From Pseudomonadota bacterium (GTDB taxonomy: Bacteria; Pseudomonadota; Alphaproteobacteria; Geminicoccales; Geminicoccaceae): a stretch of 64,000 bases of DNA. Location of the stretch: contig JAUQQO010000015.1 of NCBI GenBank assembly GCA_030549795.1, forward strand, positions 79,271-143,270, read 5' to 3'. Position 1 is the stretch's first letter, and every line of letters starts with the position of its first letter. The translations under genes were made by a program, and so were the position numbers. Below, one piece after another: positions 25,887-34,777 of this stretch. The notes beneath the pieces were generated by a model. That model saw only the letters and a list, made by a program, of their open reading frames with translations. It did not search any database and had not been told where the DNA came from.

Positions 25887-26425
25887 TGGAGGGCGCACGA
25901 GCGCAGCTTGAGCCGGAAATCGCCAGCGAAGAGCCGGTCGAGATCCACACCGACGGCGCCTGCTCGGGCAACCCCGGCCCGGGCGGTTGGGCCGCCATCC
26001 TGCGTTGGCGCGGTCACGAAAAAGAACTCTTCGGCGGCGAGCCGTGCACGACCAACAACCGCATGGAGCTCACCGCGGCCATCGCGGCGCTCGAGGCCTT
26101 AAAGCGGCCGATGCGGGTGCGATTGATCACCGACAGCGATTACTTACGGCGCGGCATAACGAAATGGCTGCCGACCTGGAAGGCGCGCGGTTGGCGCACC
26201 GCGGACAACAAATCGGTCAAGAATCTCGACCTCTGGCAGAGGCTGGATGCGGCAGCCCAACGCCACGCCATCGAATGGTGCTGGGTGCGCGGTCATGCCG
26301 GCGATCCCTTAAACGAGCGCGCCGATCGGCTCGCCCGCGCCGCCATCCCCAAGCCGGGCGAGCCACCACCCTGCGCGGCGGTCAAATCTGGGCGAGCAGG
26401 ACCTCGGCGCTCGAGCGATCCATAA
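25886..26425 (+). CDS. rnhA: Ribonuclease HI
   Basis: A 179-residue enzyme cleaving the RNA strand of RNA-DNA hybrids. The DEDD active site is D23 in [19 protein letters not shown]61 in [12 protein letters not shown]83 in [11 protein letters not shown] and the Asp in [10 protein letters not shown]. Basic-protrusion residues ([17 protein letters not shown]) and WVRGHAGDP are typical. The start overlaps thrB (TGATG). A C-terminal tail of about 22 residues overlaps the convergent peroxiredoxin gene by 44 nt. Confidence 0.95.
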   Translation: MEGARAQLEPEIASEEPVEIHTDGACSGNPGPGGWAAILRWRGHEKELFGGEPCTTNNRMELTAAIAALEALKRPMRVRLITDSDYLRRGITKWLPTWKARGWRTADNKSVKNLDLWQRLDAAAQRHAIEWCWVRGHAGDPLNERADRLARAAIPKPGEPPPCAAVKSGRAGPRRSSDP

Positions 26426-26867
26426 CGCCCGGAGCGTCCTCGACGTTTAAGGCTTTGACCACTCCGTCCTCGACGTACATGCTGTAGCGCTTCGAGCGCA
26501 CGCCGAGACCGAAGGCGGAGCCGTCGAAATCGAGCCCGATGGCTTTGGTGAAGGTGGCGTTGCCGTCGGAAAGGAACAGGATCTTTCCCTCCGCCCCGGT
26601 CGCCTTGGCCCAGGCATCCATGACGAAGGCGTCGTTGACCGCCACACAGGCGATCGTGTCCACCCCTTTGGCCTTGAACTCCTCGAGCTTGCTCAAAAAG
26701 GAGGGGACGTGCTTGGCGTGGCAGGTCGGCGTAAACGCCCCCGGCACGGCGAAGATCACCACTTTCTTACCGCTGCACAGTTCGCTTGTGGTGATGTCCT
26801 TGAGCCCCTCGGGGGTGCGGATCTTGAAGGTGGCTTCGGGTAGGCGGTCGCCTACGGCGATCGGCAT
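26382..26867 (-). CDS. Peroxiredoxin, AhpC/TSA Prx5 subfamily
   Basis: A 161-residue thiol peroxidase. The peroxidatic Cys is C49 in [19 protein letters not shown], the Prx5 signature. [14 protein letters not shown] and [19 protein letters not shown] follow the fold. Prx5 enzymes of this kind reduce alkyl hydroperoxides using glutaredoxin or thioredoxin; a resolving Cys is not obvious (C31 is the only near candidate). The start at 26867 agrees with the family length. The coding end overlaps rnhA by 44 nt in opposite orientation. Confidence 0.93.
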   Translation of the reverse strand: MPIAVGDRLPEATFKIRTPEGLKDITTSELCSGKKVVIFAVPGAFTPTCHAKHVPSFLSKLEEFKAKGVDTIACVAVNDAFVMDAWAKATGAEGKILFLSDGNATFTKAIGLDFDGSAFGLGVRSKRYSMYVEDGVVKALNVEDAPGVMDRSSAEVLLAQI

Positions 26868-27015
26868 GGCGTGTTTCCTCCACGAGTTGGCGCCGCGAAC
26901 ATGGCGCGCGCGGCGTGCTTCGACAACCACCGCTGCGGTTTACCGATCAGTAAGGAACGCGCGCTAGAACTCCGCGCGGGGCCGACTGCGGCGCGGTCGT
27001 GCCCGCGGAGCCGCC

Positions 27016-28005
27016 ATGCACCTGCTCCTGCTCATCCTCAGCGTGTTTGCCCTCGTCCTGCAGGCGCGCGCGCCTGCCGCGCGCATCGCGGCCGAGCTCG
27101 GGCCGGTCGGCTCGCTCTGCGCCGAGGCTGCGGCCCGGGTAGAGCGCGACGAGGGGCTCCCCACCGGTATCCTGCAGGCGATCGCGCTTGCCGAATCGGC
27201 CCGCTTCGACGCCGAGCGTCGGCGTTGGATCGCCTGGCCGTGGACGGTGAACGCCGCCGGCGAAGCGGCGCAGTTCGACAGCCGCGAGGAGGCGGTTGCG
27301 CATGTGCGCGCCCTGCGCGCGCAAGGCCGCACCAACATCGACGTCGGCTGCATGCAGATCAACCTCGGTTGGCACCCCACGGCTTTCGCCGACCTCGAGA
27401 CGGCCTTCGATCCGCTCGCCAACGCCGCCTACGCCGCCGCCTTTCTCGCCACGCTGCGCGAGGAAGCAGGCTCTTGGGAGGGCGCCGTCGAGCGCTACCA
27501 TTCCCGCGATCCCGACCGGGGCCGCAGCTACCGCGAGCGCGTCTTCAAGCTGTGGGCGAAGCTCGGCGGGCAACCGGAGGCGGTCGCAGCCACCTCGCTT
27601 TCTTTGCACCCGCGGTCCGTGCGCACGACGCCGTTGCGCACCGCCCCCCTTTCCGTCGTGCCGGTGCACGCGGCAGCCGTGGAACGGGCGGCGCTGCGCG
27701 CCGTCAACCGCCTCGAAGCCCGCGCCACCTGGCGCTGGCTCGCCATTCAACTGCCTTTGCCCGGCCTCTTCTTGCCGAGCCCGCCTACCGAGGTGGCAGC
27801 GGCACTCGACCCCAACAAGGCGCTGCCCGAACGAGGGGCGGTTGTGGCCGCAGCTGCCCTTTCCCGCCCGCTCGTGTTCGCCGGACCCGCGCGCGCGGCG
27901 GCGCCGGAAGCCGCAGCCGGCCGCATCCCCGGTTCTTGGTCGCGTCCACCCCGTCTGCGGCCGCCGGTCCTGCCTGCTGCGCAGCCGCGCGGCCAACCGT
28001 CTTGA
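27016..28005 (+). CDS. Lytic-transglycosylase-like (SLT domain) secreted protein
   Basis: A 329-residue protein with a signal-like N-terminus (HLLLLILSVFALVLQARA). Residues 30-190 fit an SLT lysozyme-like domain: ILQAIALAESAR with the catalytic Glu, WPWTVNAAGEAAQFDSREEA, NIDVGCMQINLGWHP, AFDPLANAAYAAAFL and ERYHSRDPDRGRSYRERVF. Such enzymes cut peptidoglycan to make 1,6-anhydro products, often for pilus or secretion machinery. The second half (190-329) is Pro/Ala/Arg-rich and low complexity. It is followed 31 nt later by yqgE. Confidence 0.85.
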   Translation: MHLLLLILSVFALVLQARAPAARIAAELGPVGSLCAEAAARVERDEGLPTGILQAIALAESARFDAERRRWIAWPWTVNAAGEAAQFDSREEAVAHVRALRAQGRTNIDVGCMQINLGWHPTAFADLETAFDPLANAAYAAAFLATLREEAGSWEGAVERYHSRDPDRGRSYRERVFKLWAKLGGQPEAVAATSLSLHPRSVRTTPLRTAPLSVVPVHAAAVERAALRAVNRLEARATWRWLAIQLPLPGLFLPSPPTEVAAALDPNKALPERGAVVAAAALSRPLVFAGPARAAAPEAAAGRIPGSWSRPPRLRPPVLPAAQPRGQPS

Positions 28006-28036
28006 GCCGCGGCGGGAGAGCGCCTATGTGGAGAGC

Positions 28037-28624
28037 ATGGCTAGGACCATACGAGGGCTCGCCGGAGAAACCGGGCATCTGACCGGCATGCTCTTGGTCG
28101 CTATGCCGGGAATGCCCGATCCACGCTTCGCGAAGAGCGTCATCTACATTTGCGCCCACTCTCCGCAGGGCGCGATGGGGCTGATCGTCAACCAGGTCGC
28201 CCGCGATCTGAGTTTGACCAAGATCGTCGCCCAGCTCGGGATCCGCCCCGAGATCGATCTCTCCCACGTTCCGGTGCACGTGGGCGGACCGGTTGAATCG
28301 GGCCGCGGCTTCGTCCTGCACAGCCCGGATTACGTGCAGGAGAATACCCTGGTCATCGACGATCGGTTCGCGCTCACCGCGACCTTGGACATTCTCAAGG
28401 CGCTCGCTGAAGGCAACGGCCCCCGCCGACACGTCTTCGCGCTCGGTTACGCGGGCTGGGCGCCGGGCCAGCTCGACGGCGAGATCCAGGCCAACGGCTG
28501 GCTCGTCGTACCGGCTGACGAGGAGCTCGTCTTCGGCTCCGATCATGAGGCCAAGTGGCACAAGGCCATGGCCCGCATCGGCGTCGATCCGGTGCTCTTG
28601 TCCACCACCGCCGGGCGCGCCTGA
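28037..28624 (+). CDS. YqgE/AlgH family protein
   Basis: A 195-residue soluble protein of the DUF179 (YqgE/AlgH) family. LTGMLLVAMPGMPDPRFAKSVIYIC is the family start, followed by GAMGLIVNQ, VHVGGPVESGRGFVLHSPDY, TLDILKALAEG, GYAGWAPGQLDGEIQANGWLV and KWHKAMARIGVDP. Its biochemical role is unsettled, although AlgH has been linked to alginate control in pseudomonads. ATG 28037 gives the usual length; an upstream in-frame GTG lies at 28028. Confidence 0.93.
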   Translation: MARTIRGLAGETGHLTGMLLVAMPGMPDPRFAKSVIYICAHSPQGAMGLIVNQVARDLSLTKIVAQLGIRPEIDLSHVPVHVGGPVESGRGFVLHSPDYVQENTLVIDDRFALTATLDILKALAEGNGPRRHVFALGYAGWAPGQLDGEIQANGWLVVPADEELVFGSDHEAKWHKAMARIGVDPVLLSTTAGRA

Positions 28625-29250
28625 GCGAGCCCCCTTCCCTTTCCCGGGCCGCCGCTCGCCCGCCACTCAATGGCGTTCACGCGCGCGCTTTCGGGCGCGC
28701 CCGATGCCGCGGGCGAGAGGGGTTCGAAGACGGGTTCGCTCCGCGTCGCCGCGTGTCGCGCGCTCGTTTCACTAGCCGTCTGCCGGGCTCACGATACTCA
28801 GGTCCGCGCATCGGCAGCTGCCCGGTGAGGGGTGCTCGTGCGTCTTCGACCCCGGTTGACCGCGCGCTCGGACGGCCGCATCCGCACAGCTTCTAAGCGC
28901 CGCGCAGCACATCGAGCGCGCCTTGAGGTGCGCCTCGAGCACGTCGATAAGCCGTCTTCCGCGGCCGCTGGGCTCGCCTTCGCAAGCGACGCGCCTTCCG
29001 CTCGCAACAGCCTGCGTGTCAATGAAGCGTGCGCGTCAATCAACTCGTCCGCGCGACCCATGAGGCACGGGGCGCGGGTTTGCAGTGCGCCGCGGGGACG
29101 GTAGCGACAGGCCTCGAAGTGCACTTTTGAGCACGCGTTGTGCGTGAGCCCACACCCTTAGAGCGCAACGGCGCGCGCGACCTCGGTTTTACGAGCGACC
29201 GCTTTCACCGCGGCGATGGCCGCGCGCGAGTGCCCCGCCGCGCGCGCTTT
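28625..29250. other. Non-coding stretch between yqgE and rpoH
   Basis: 626 nt between convergent genes. Only short, Arg/Ala-rich frames are open and none resembles a family. GC-rich inverted repeats such as GCGCGCGCTTTCGGGCGCGC (28682-28701) could act as terminator stems but lack T-runs. I see no RNA gene I can name. Confidence 0.4.
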
Positions 29251-30165
29251 TCAGGAGCGCGGCGGCGGCAGCGGTAACGGACGCGCGGCGGCCTCGCGGG
29301 CGAGTTCGGCCTCCTTGGCCTGGATGGCTTTTTGCAGCTTTTCGAACGCCCGCACCTCGATCTGCCGGACCCGCTCCCGGCTGATGCCGTATTGAGCGGA
29401 GAGCTCTTCGAGAGTGGCCGGATTGTCTTTGAGACGGCGTTCGGTCAAGATGTGCCGTTCGCGCTCGTTCAACACCTTCATCGCCTCGGCTAAGAGCGCG
29501 CGGCGATGGTCGAGTTCGTCGGCCTCCGCGAGCTCGTTTTCCTGGCTGGCTCGCTCGTCGACCAGCCAGTCTTGCCATTCGGTCTCGCCCTCGAGCCGCA
29601 AGGGTGCGTTCAGCGAGTGATCCGGCCCCTCGAGCCGACGGTTCATCTCGATCACGTCCTGCTCGGTCACTTCGAGCGTCTCGGCGATCTGCTTGACCGT
29701 CTCGGGGTTCAGATCACCGCTCTCGATTGCCTGCATCTGGCTCTTGAGGCGGCGTAAGTTGAAGAACAATTTCTTTTGGGCTGCTGTCGTACCGAGCTTG
29801 ACGAGCGACCAAGAATGCAAAATGTATTCTTGGATCGCAGCTCGAATCCACCACATGGCATAGGTGGCCAAGCGAAAGCCTTTATCGGGGTCGAAGCGCT
29901 TGACCGCCTGCATGAGGCCGACGTTGCCCTCGGAAATGATTTCGTTCATGGGCAAGCCGTAGCCACGGTAGCCCATGGCGATCTTGGCCACCAACCGCAA
30001 ATGCGAGGTCACGAGCTTGTGCGCCGCCTCGACGTCGTGATGCTCGCGCCAGCGCTTGGCGAGCATGTATTCTTCCTCCGCGTCCAACATCGGGAAGCGG
30101 CGGATCTCTTCGAGATAGCGGGCAAGCCCGCTACCTTCAGCGGGAACAATCGGCAGCCTTGCCAT
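29251..30165 (-). CDS. rpoH: RNA polymerase sigma factor RpoH (sigma-32 type)
   Basis: A 304-residue heat-shock sigma factor. Region 1.2 is RYLEEIRRFPMLDAEEEYMLA. Regions 2.1-2.4 include SHLRLVAKIAMGYRGYGLP, NEIISEGNVGLMQAVKRF and RLATYAMWWIRAAIQEYIL. The RpoH box QKKLFFNLRRLKSQ separates it from other sigma-70 members. Region 4 is LNERERHILTERRL with the helix-turn-helix LEELSAQYGISRERVRQIE. ATG 30165 has TTGGAG upstream. It probably drives hsp20 (33.4-33.9 kb), which is in the same window, though I could not fit a clear sigma-32 promoter there. Confidence 0.97.
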   Translation of the reverse strand: MARLPIVPAEGSGLARYLEEIRRFPMLDAEEEYMLAKRWREHHDVEAAHKLVTSHLRLVAKIAMGYRGYGLPMNEIISEGNVGLMQAVKRFDPDKGFRLATYAMWWIRAAIQEYILHSWSLVKLGTTAAQKKLFFNLRRLKSQMQAIESGDLNPETVKQIAETLEVTEQDVIEMNRRLEGPDHSLNAPLRLEGETEWQDWLVDERASQENELAEADELDHRRALLAEAMKVLNERERHILTERRLKDNPATLEELSAQYGISRERVRQIEVRAFEKLQKAIQAKEAELAREAAARPLPLPPPRS

Positions 30166-30275
30166 GGATTGGAGCTCCAACGCGCCGGTGGAGTCGGCCC
30201 GGCTCGACCAACACCGCGGGGCCCTCGCGGTGCACAGACTTCTCCACCCCCAAGGTAGCCGAGCCGGCGGGGAGT

Positions 30276-31283
30276 TCAAGCAACTTCCGCGCGCAACAGC
30301 TCCATGAGTTCGTCGAACAGCGCGGGCGCGGGCGCTTGAAAGCGCATGTCCGCACCGGTGATCGGATGGGTGAAGCCGAGTGTGCGGGCGTGCAGCGCGA
30401 TGCGGTCGAGCCCGGCGATACGCGCCCGTGCGGTGGCAGAAAGGCCCGCGGGTAGCCTGCGGCCGTAGAGGCGATCGCCGATCACCGGATGGCCGATGCT
30501 CGCGAGATGCACCCGGATCTGATGGGTCCGGCCGGTCTCGAGCGCGAGTTCGAGCCTTGCTGCCCGTATTCCCGCCGCCTCGAGGAGCCGGTAGCGCGTC
30601 ACCGCCCGCTTGCCATCGGGCACCACCGCCATCTTGAGGCGGTCGCGCGGATCGCGGCCGATCGGCCGGTCGATGCGGCCTTCGACCGGAGACGGCACGC
30701 CCCACACGAGCGCTTCATAGATCCGCTCGATCCGGTGCAGCGTGAACTGGGCCGAGAGCCCGAGGTGCGCGCGATCGTGCTTGGCGACCACGAGTACGCC
30801 TGAGACCTCGCGATCGAGCCGATGCACGATCCCCGGTCGGCGCACCCCGCCGATACCCGAAAGGCTCGGCCCGCAGTGGGCGAGAAGCGCGTTGACGAGC
30901 GTCCCCCCTTCATGCCCCGGCGCAGGGTGCACGACCATCCCGGCGGGCTTGACCACCACCACGAGGTGTTCGTCTTCGAAGAGGATCTCGAGTGGCGTTG
31001 CTTCGGCTTGCGGTTCGGCCGCGCGCGGCGGCGGGATCAGCACCTCGAGCGGCGGGCCCGGTTTGACCCGCTCGGCCGGGTCGGTTAGCACCTGGCCAGC
31101 GCGCTTTACGCGTCCCTCGAGCACGAGCGCTTTCAAGCGCGAGCGCGAGAGTTCGGGCAGTCGGCGCGCGAGCAACCGATCGAGGCGTTCGCCGATGTCC
31201 TCGGCACCGATCTCGACGCGCTTGCGCTGCGCGCCATTGATCTCGGGAGAAACCGTGGTCGATCCCTGGGTCAAAGCGCTCAA
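30276..31283 (-). CDS. RluD-family 23S rRNA pseudouridine synthase
   Basis: An up to 335-residue enzyme isomerising uridines in 23S rRNA. An N-terminal S4 RNA-binding domain (RLDRLLARRLPELSRSRLKALVLEGRV) precedes the RluA-type catalytic domain. That domain has VVVKPAGMVVHPAPGHEGGTLVNALL, VHRLDREVSGVLVVAKHDRAH with the catalytic Asp in HRLD, and TGRTHQIRVHLASIGHPVIGD. The start is uncertain: only TTG codons (31283, 31274) precede the S4 domain, and these overlap the divergent gene at 31255. The next gene in the direction of transcription is rpoH, 110 nt away. Confidence 0.92.
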   Translation of the reverse strand: MSALTQGSTTVSPEINGAQRKRVEIGAEDIGERLDRLLARRLPELSRSRLKALVLEGRVKRAGQVLTDPAERVKPGPPLEVLIPPPRAAEPQAEATPLEILFEDEHLVVVVKPAGMVVHPAPGHEGGTLVNALLAHCGPSLSGIGGVRRPGIVHRLDREVSGVLVVAKHDRAHLGLSAQFTLHRIERIYEALVWGVPSPVEGRIDRPIGRDPRDRLKMAVVPDGKRAVTRYRLLEAAGIRAARLELALETGRTHQIRVHLASIGHPVIGDRLYGRRLPAGLSATARARIAGLDRIALHARTLGFTHPITGADMRFQAPAPALFDELMELLRAEVA

Positions 31284-31599
31284 GCTCTTCGTCGTGACAG
31301 CCGGCGTCCTGCTCCTGCTCGCGATCGCCGCGCTCGTCTATGTGGTGGTGGCGCGCGTCGCGCCAACCAGCGATCGCGCGCCGACGCCGCTCACCGCCTC
31401 GGAAGCAAAGCCCGCGGGCGAAGCGATCGTGGGCGAGCTTCCCCTGCCCGCCGGTGCGGCGATCGTCGATCTCGCCACTGAAGGCGAGCGCATCCTCTTG
31501 CTTTTGCGCACGCCTACGGGTGAGACCTATCTCGCTGTCGTCGATGCCGCGAGCGGTGCGCGGCGGCTTTTGTTGCGTGTCGTGCCGGAACGGCGGTGA
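31255..31599 (+). CDS. Small single-pass membrane-anchored protein (DUF6476-like)
   Basis: A 114-residue protein starting at GTG 31255 behind CGGGAG. One N-terminal transmembrane segment (LFVVTAGVLLLLAIAALVYVVVA, two short overlapping stretches, about 11-33) is followed by a linker. The periplasmic beta-like domain has PLPAGAAIVDLATEGERILL and LLRTPTGETYLAVVDAASGA, a pattern I associate with the alphaproteobacterial DUF6476 family often found next to an RluD gene. No function is known. The stop overlaps the next methyltransferase GTG by 4 nt. Confidence 0.7.
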   Translation: MVDPWVKALKLFVVTAGVLLLLAIAALVYVVVARVAPTSDRAPTPLTASEAKPAGEAIVGELPLPAGAAIVDLATEGERILLLLRTPTGETYLAVVDAASGARRLLLRVVPERR

Positions 31600-32945
31600 G
31601 CCGCGCCCACAGCCCCTCTAATCCTTGTAATCCTTGCGGCTTCGCGCCGCAGCCCGGTGCGGAGCTCGAGGTCGAGATCACCCGTCTCGGCACGAGCGGC
31701 GATGGAGAAGCGGTGGTCGCGGGGCGCAAGCTGTTCGTTCCCTTCACCGCGCCCGGCGAACGATGGCGAGTGCGGGTGACGGCCGTCACCACCACCCTTT
31801 TGCGCGCCGAGCCGGTTGCTCGGCTTTCGGGGCAAGAGCGCGCAGAACCGATCTGCCGCCATTTCGGCACTTGTGGCGGTTGTGCACTCCAGCATCTGCC
31901 GCTTGAGAGCTACCGCGCCTTCAAAAGCGCGCGCATCCGCGCGGCGCTTGCCCGCGAGCGGCTCGAGGTGGCAAGCGAGTTGCCGTTGGTTTCGGCCCCC
32001 CTTGCCTCGCGCCGCCGCGTGCGGCTCGCCTTTGCCGCTGCGCGCGATTGCCTCACACTCGGCTTTCGCGCCCGCCGCAGCCACCGCGTGATCGCCATCG
32101 AGCAGTGCCCGATCGCACGGCCCGAGCTCGCAGCCGCGTTCGCGCCATTACGCGCCGAGCTCGCCCGGCTCGCACTCGTCCGCCGCGCGGGTTCGGGCGA
32201 AGTGGCGCTCACCCTCGTTCCTCAGGGCCTCGATCTCGCGCTCATTGCCGCACAGCCACCTGCCCGCGAAGATCGCGAAGCCCTCGCCGAGCTCGCCCGC
32301 GCCCTCGACCTCGCCCGTCTGTCTTGGGCAGCGAAGACGGAAGAGAGCGCGGAAGTGATCGCTGTTCGCCGCGCGCCCCTGCTGCGCTTCGGCGCCTTTT
32401 CGGTCGCCCCGCCGCCCGGGGTGTTCCTGCAAGCCACAAAAGAGGGAGAACAGGCGCTGCAAGCGGCAGTCCAGGCGTGGGTGCCAGCGGGAGCGCGGCT
32501 CGTCGATCTGTTCGCCGGCACCGGCGCGCTCTCGCTGCCGCTCGCCGATCGGCTCGCTCGGCTCCTTTTGGTCGAGCGCGATTCCCAGACGGTTATGGCC
32601 GTGCGGCGCGCCGTCGCAGGCAGCGGCCACATCGCCGTGGAGACGCGCGATCTCGAGCGACGGCCGCTCGACCCGAGCGAACTCGCCGGCTTCGATGTCG
32701 CGCTTCTCGATCCGCCGCGCGCAGGCGCGCTTTCTCAATGCCGCGCGCTCGCCCGAGCATCGATCGCACGGCTCATCTATGCGAGCTGCGCGCCTGAGAG
32801 CTTCGCGCGCGATGCCCGCCTTCTCGTCGATGCCGGCTTTCGCATCACCGCGTTGCGGCCGATCGATCAGTTCCTCTTCTCGCCCGAAGTCGAACTGATC
32901 GCGCTGTTCGAGCGCGCCTCACCAAGGCGCCCCGATGCGTCTTGA
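31596..32945 (+). CDS. RNA m5U-type methyltransferase (RlmD/TrmA family)
   Basis: A 449-residue class I SAM RNA methyltransferase. The N-terminal TRAM domain (GAELEVEITRLGTSGDGEAVV) is followed by the Fe-S cysteines ICRHFGTCGGCALQHL and a fourth in AIEQCPIARPEL. The Rossmann motif is LVDLFAGTGALSLPLADR, motif IV is VALLDPPRAG, and the catalytic Cys is in IYASCAPESFARDARLL. Family members usually have SCNP at that point and this one has SCAP. The start GTG overlaps the previous stop. tRNA-Glu follows 39 nt downstream. Confidence 0.9.
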   Translation: MSRAHSPSNPCNPCGFAPQPGAELEVEITRLGTSGDGEAVVAGRKLFVPFTAPGERWRVRVTAVTTTLLRAEPVARLSGQERAEPICRHFGTCGGCALQHLPLESYRAFKSARIRAALARERLEVASELPLVSAPLASRRRVRLAFAAARDCLTLGFRARRSHRVIAIEQCPIARPELAAAFAPLRAELARLALVRRAGSGEVALTLVPQGLDLALIAAQPPAREDREALAELARALDLARLSWAAKTEESAEVIAVRRAPLLRFGAFSVAPPPGVFLQATKEGEQALQAAVQAWVPAGARLVDLFAGTGALSLPLADRLARLLLVERDSQTVMAVRRAVAGSGHIAVETRDLERRPLDPSELAGFDVALLDPPRAGALSQCRALARASIARLIYASCAPESFARDARLLVDAGFRITALRPIDQFLFSPEVELIALFERASPRRPDAS

Positions 32946-32984
32946 TTCGGCCCTCGTCCGCCGCTACCTCCAGAGGCGTTGCAC

Positions 32985-33060
32985 GTCCCCTTCGTCTAGT
33001 GGCCTAGGACATCGCCCTCTCACGGCGAAAACAGGGGTTCGAATCCCCTAGGGGACGCCA
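32985..33060 (+). tRNA. tRNA-Glu (anticodon CTC)
   Basis: A 76-nt cloverleaf with encoded CCA. Acceptor GTCCCCT pairs with AGGGGAC, followed by G and CCA. The anticodon stem TCGCC/GGCGA encloses loop CTCTCAC, giving anticodon CTC, which reads GAG (Glu). T arm CAGGGGTTCGAATCCCCTA. Confidence 0.95.
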
Positions 33061-33229
33061 ACATCGCCCTGTCTGCTTTTGCCCCGCGCTTCGATCTTGC
33101 GCTGCGCACGGTAGCACCTCCTGGCGGCCACGGCGCGCCGGTCGGCTTTTTTGGGCGCCGGGCCGAGCCAAGACACTCCCCGCTTCGCAACACCGGACCA
33201 CGGGCGACTGCCGGCACCGCACCGGTGGA

Positions 33230-33264
33230 GCGCGGCTCGGATATCGAACCGGGCGCGTTTTTTT
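33230..33264 (+). terminator. Possible intrinsic terminator downstream of tRNA-Glu
   Basis: An imperfect GC-rich hairpin (GCGCGGCTCGG paired loosely with CCGGGCGCG) is followed by seven T residues at 33258-33264. It lies about 170 nt after tRNA-Glu, in a 306-nt gap with no convincing gene. The stem has mismatches, so this is tentative. Confidence 0.5.
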
Positions 33265-33366
33265 GCTCGATGACACAATGAAGCGGCCGCCTGAGCCCAG
33301 GCGACCGCTCGGCCATTCACTGTTGTGTTTGGCTCTGATTGTCGATTTCCGGTGCCGCGCGACCCT

Positions 33367-33861
33367 TCACGCGGCGGCCTTGACCTCGATCCGCTTGACC
33401 TCTTGGCGCAAGGCCGCGGGCTTCGGCACCTTCACCACGAGGACGCCGTTTTTGAAGCTGGCTTCGATCTGCTCGGCCTCGACGGCGAAGGGCAACCGCA
33501 GGCTACGCGCGAAGCTGCCGAAGCGCCGCTCGCTCACGTGCCAAGTGGCACCGCTCTCCTCGCGCTCGGCCTTCTTCTCGCCTCTGATCGTGAGCAGATC
33601 GCCGCGCAGCTCGATGGTGACGTCCTCGGGCTTCACCCCCGGCAGTTCGGCCGCGAGCTCGAAGGCGTCAGCCGTCTCGACGATTTCGATCGGCAGCGTA
33701 TAGGTCTGCCGCTGCGGCCAATCGGAGAAAGCGGTGCGGAACACTTCGCTGAACAGACGATCCACCTCGTTCCACAAACGTACGAAGGGATCGTCATTGG
33801 CAGGACGGCTGGTCACGAGCGACGTCGACCAGCTGAATGGAACAGGAGCCAACGCGCTCAT
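33367..33861 (-). CDS. Small heat-shock protein, Hsp20 family
   Basis: A 164-residue alpha-crystallin-type chaperone. FVRLWNEVDRLFSEVF is the N-terminal helix, and the alpha-crystallin domain runs from about 55 to 150. It shows IEIVETADAFELAAELPGVKPEDVTIEL, GEKKAEREESGATWHVSERRFGSFARSLRLP and the family motif FKNGVLVVKVPK. The C-terminal tail RQEVKRIEVK replaces a clear IxI motif with I-E-V. GGGAGGA lies about 10 nt before the ATG at 33861. RpoH control is likely from the family, but no clear promoter is visible. Confidence 0.95.
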   Translation of the reverse strand: MSALAPVPFSWSTSLVTSRPANDDPFVRLWNEVDRLFSEVFRTAFSDWPQRQTYTLPIEIVETADAFELAAELPGVKPEDVTIELRGDLLTIRGEKKAEREESGATWHVSERRFGSFARSLRLPFAVEAEQIEASFKNGVLVVKVPKPAALRQEVKRIEVKAAA

Positions 33862-34114
33862 GGTCTCTGTCCTCCCTTTTTGCGCTTTCACCGATGTCCA
33901 AGCAACTGTTTTCGCCTCTCGATTTGGTATCCCTGCAGCCCGATCAAGACCTTGAACGTCTGCACTCAGCACCGATTTCGATCATATCATGAGTGTGCGG
34001 TTGCGCCCGCAGCGGCCGAGCACAGGATTTGGCCGCTCGATGCGCCCCACGACAGCCGCACAGCAGCGCGCTAGAAAACCCCGTCAGCGAGAGGCCGAGC
34101 CCGAGGAGGCGTGG

Positions 34115-34777
34115 GTGGCACAGTGGCGCTGTGAGGCGGATGCCGCGCTCGAAGCGATCCTAACGCGCGGTCCGGTCATTCCGGTGGTCACACTGGACGA
34201 TCCCGAGCTCGCCGTGCCGCTCGCGCGGGCGCTCCTTGATGGCGGAATCTCCGTCATCGAGATCGTGCTGCGCACGCCTGCGGCTCTGTCCGCGATCGCC
34301 CGCCTTCGCGCCGAAGTGCCGGAGATGGTCGTGGGCGCCGGAACGGTGCGCTCACCCGAACAGCTCGCCGATGTCACCCGCCTTGGAGTCGCCTTCGCCG
34401 TGAGCCCGGGGGTGACGCCGCGCCTGTTGTCGGCCGCCGCCGCTTCGCCCGTCCCCGTCCTGTTCGGCATCGCAACCGCAAGTGAAGCGATGCTCTTGCT
34501 CGACCACGGACGCACCGTAGCCAAGTTCTTTCCGGCCGAGCCTGCGGGCGGGCCCGCTCAGTTGCGCGCCCTCGCCGGCCCGTTTCCAGAGCTGCGCTTT
34601 TGTCCCACTGGCGGCATCGGACCCAAGACCGCGCCCTCTTATCTCGCCCTTGCCAATGTCCTCGCAGTCGGCGGTTCCTGGCTCGCACCGCCGGATGCCC
34701 TCACCGGGCGGGATTGGGGGCGGATCACCGATCTCGCCCGAGCCGCTTTGACCCTCGCCTTGGAGAAACGACGGTGA
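34115..34777 (+). CDS. eda: KDPG/KHG aldolase (Entner-Doudoroff)
   Basis: A 220-residue class I aldolase splitting 2-keto-3-deoxy-6-phosphogluconate into pyruvate and glyceraldehyde 3-phosphate. GPVIPVVTLDDPELAVPLARAL begins the barrel and VIEIVLRTPAAL carries the catalytic Glu. GAGTVRSPEQ, VSPGVTP, VAKFFPAE with the Schiff-base Lys (K137) and CPTGGI follow. The frame is open from an ATG at 33989, but GTG 34115 has GAGGAGG 7 nt upstream and gives the family length. It overlaps pgi by GTGA. Edd, zwf and pgl are not in the window. Confidence 0.93.
   Translation: MAQWRCEADAALEAILTRGPVIPVVTLDDPELAVPLARALLDGGISVIEIVLRTPAALSAIARLRAEVPEMVVGAGTVRSPEQLADVTRLGVAFAVSPGVTPRLLSAAAASPVPVLFGIATASEAMLLLDHGRTVAKFFPAEPAGGPAQLRALAGPFPELRFCPTGGIGPKTAPSYLALANVLAVGGSWLAPPDALTGRDWGRITDLARAALTLALEKRR

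Noticed and set aside
33004..33316. Minus-strand frames across tRNA-Glu (products with PLGDSNPCF or MLASPRGFEPLF)
   Set aside because: Same antisense-tRNA artefact, and no ribosome site or protein-like composition.
33862..33990. Possible RNA thermometer (ROSE type) in the hsp20 leader
   Set aside because: A TTGCT lies about 45 nt before the start, but it does not pair with the GGGAGG ribosome site, and no FourU-type pairing is clear.
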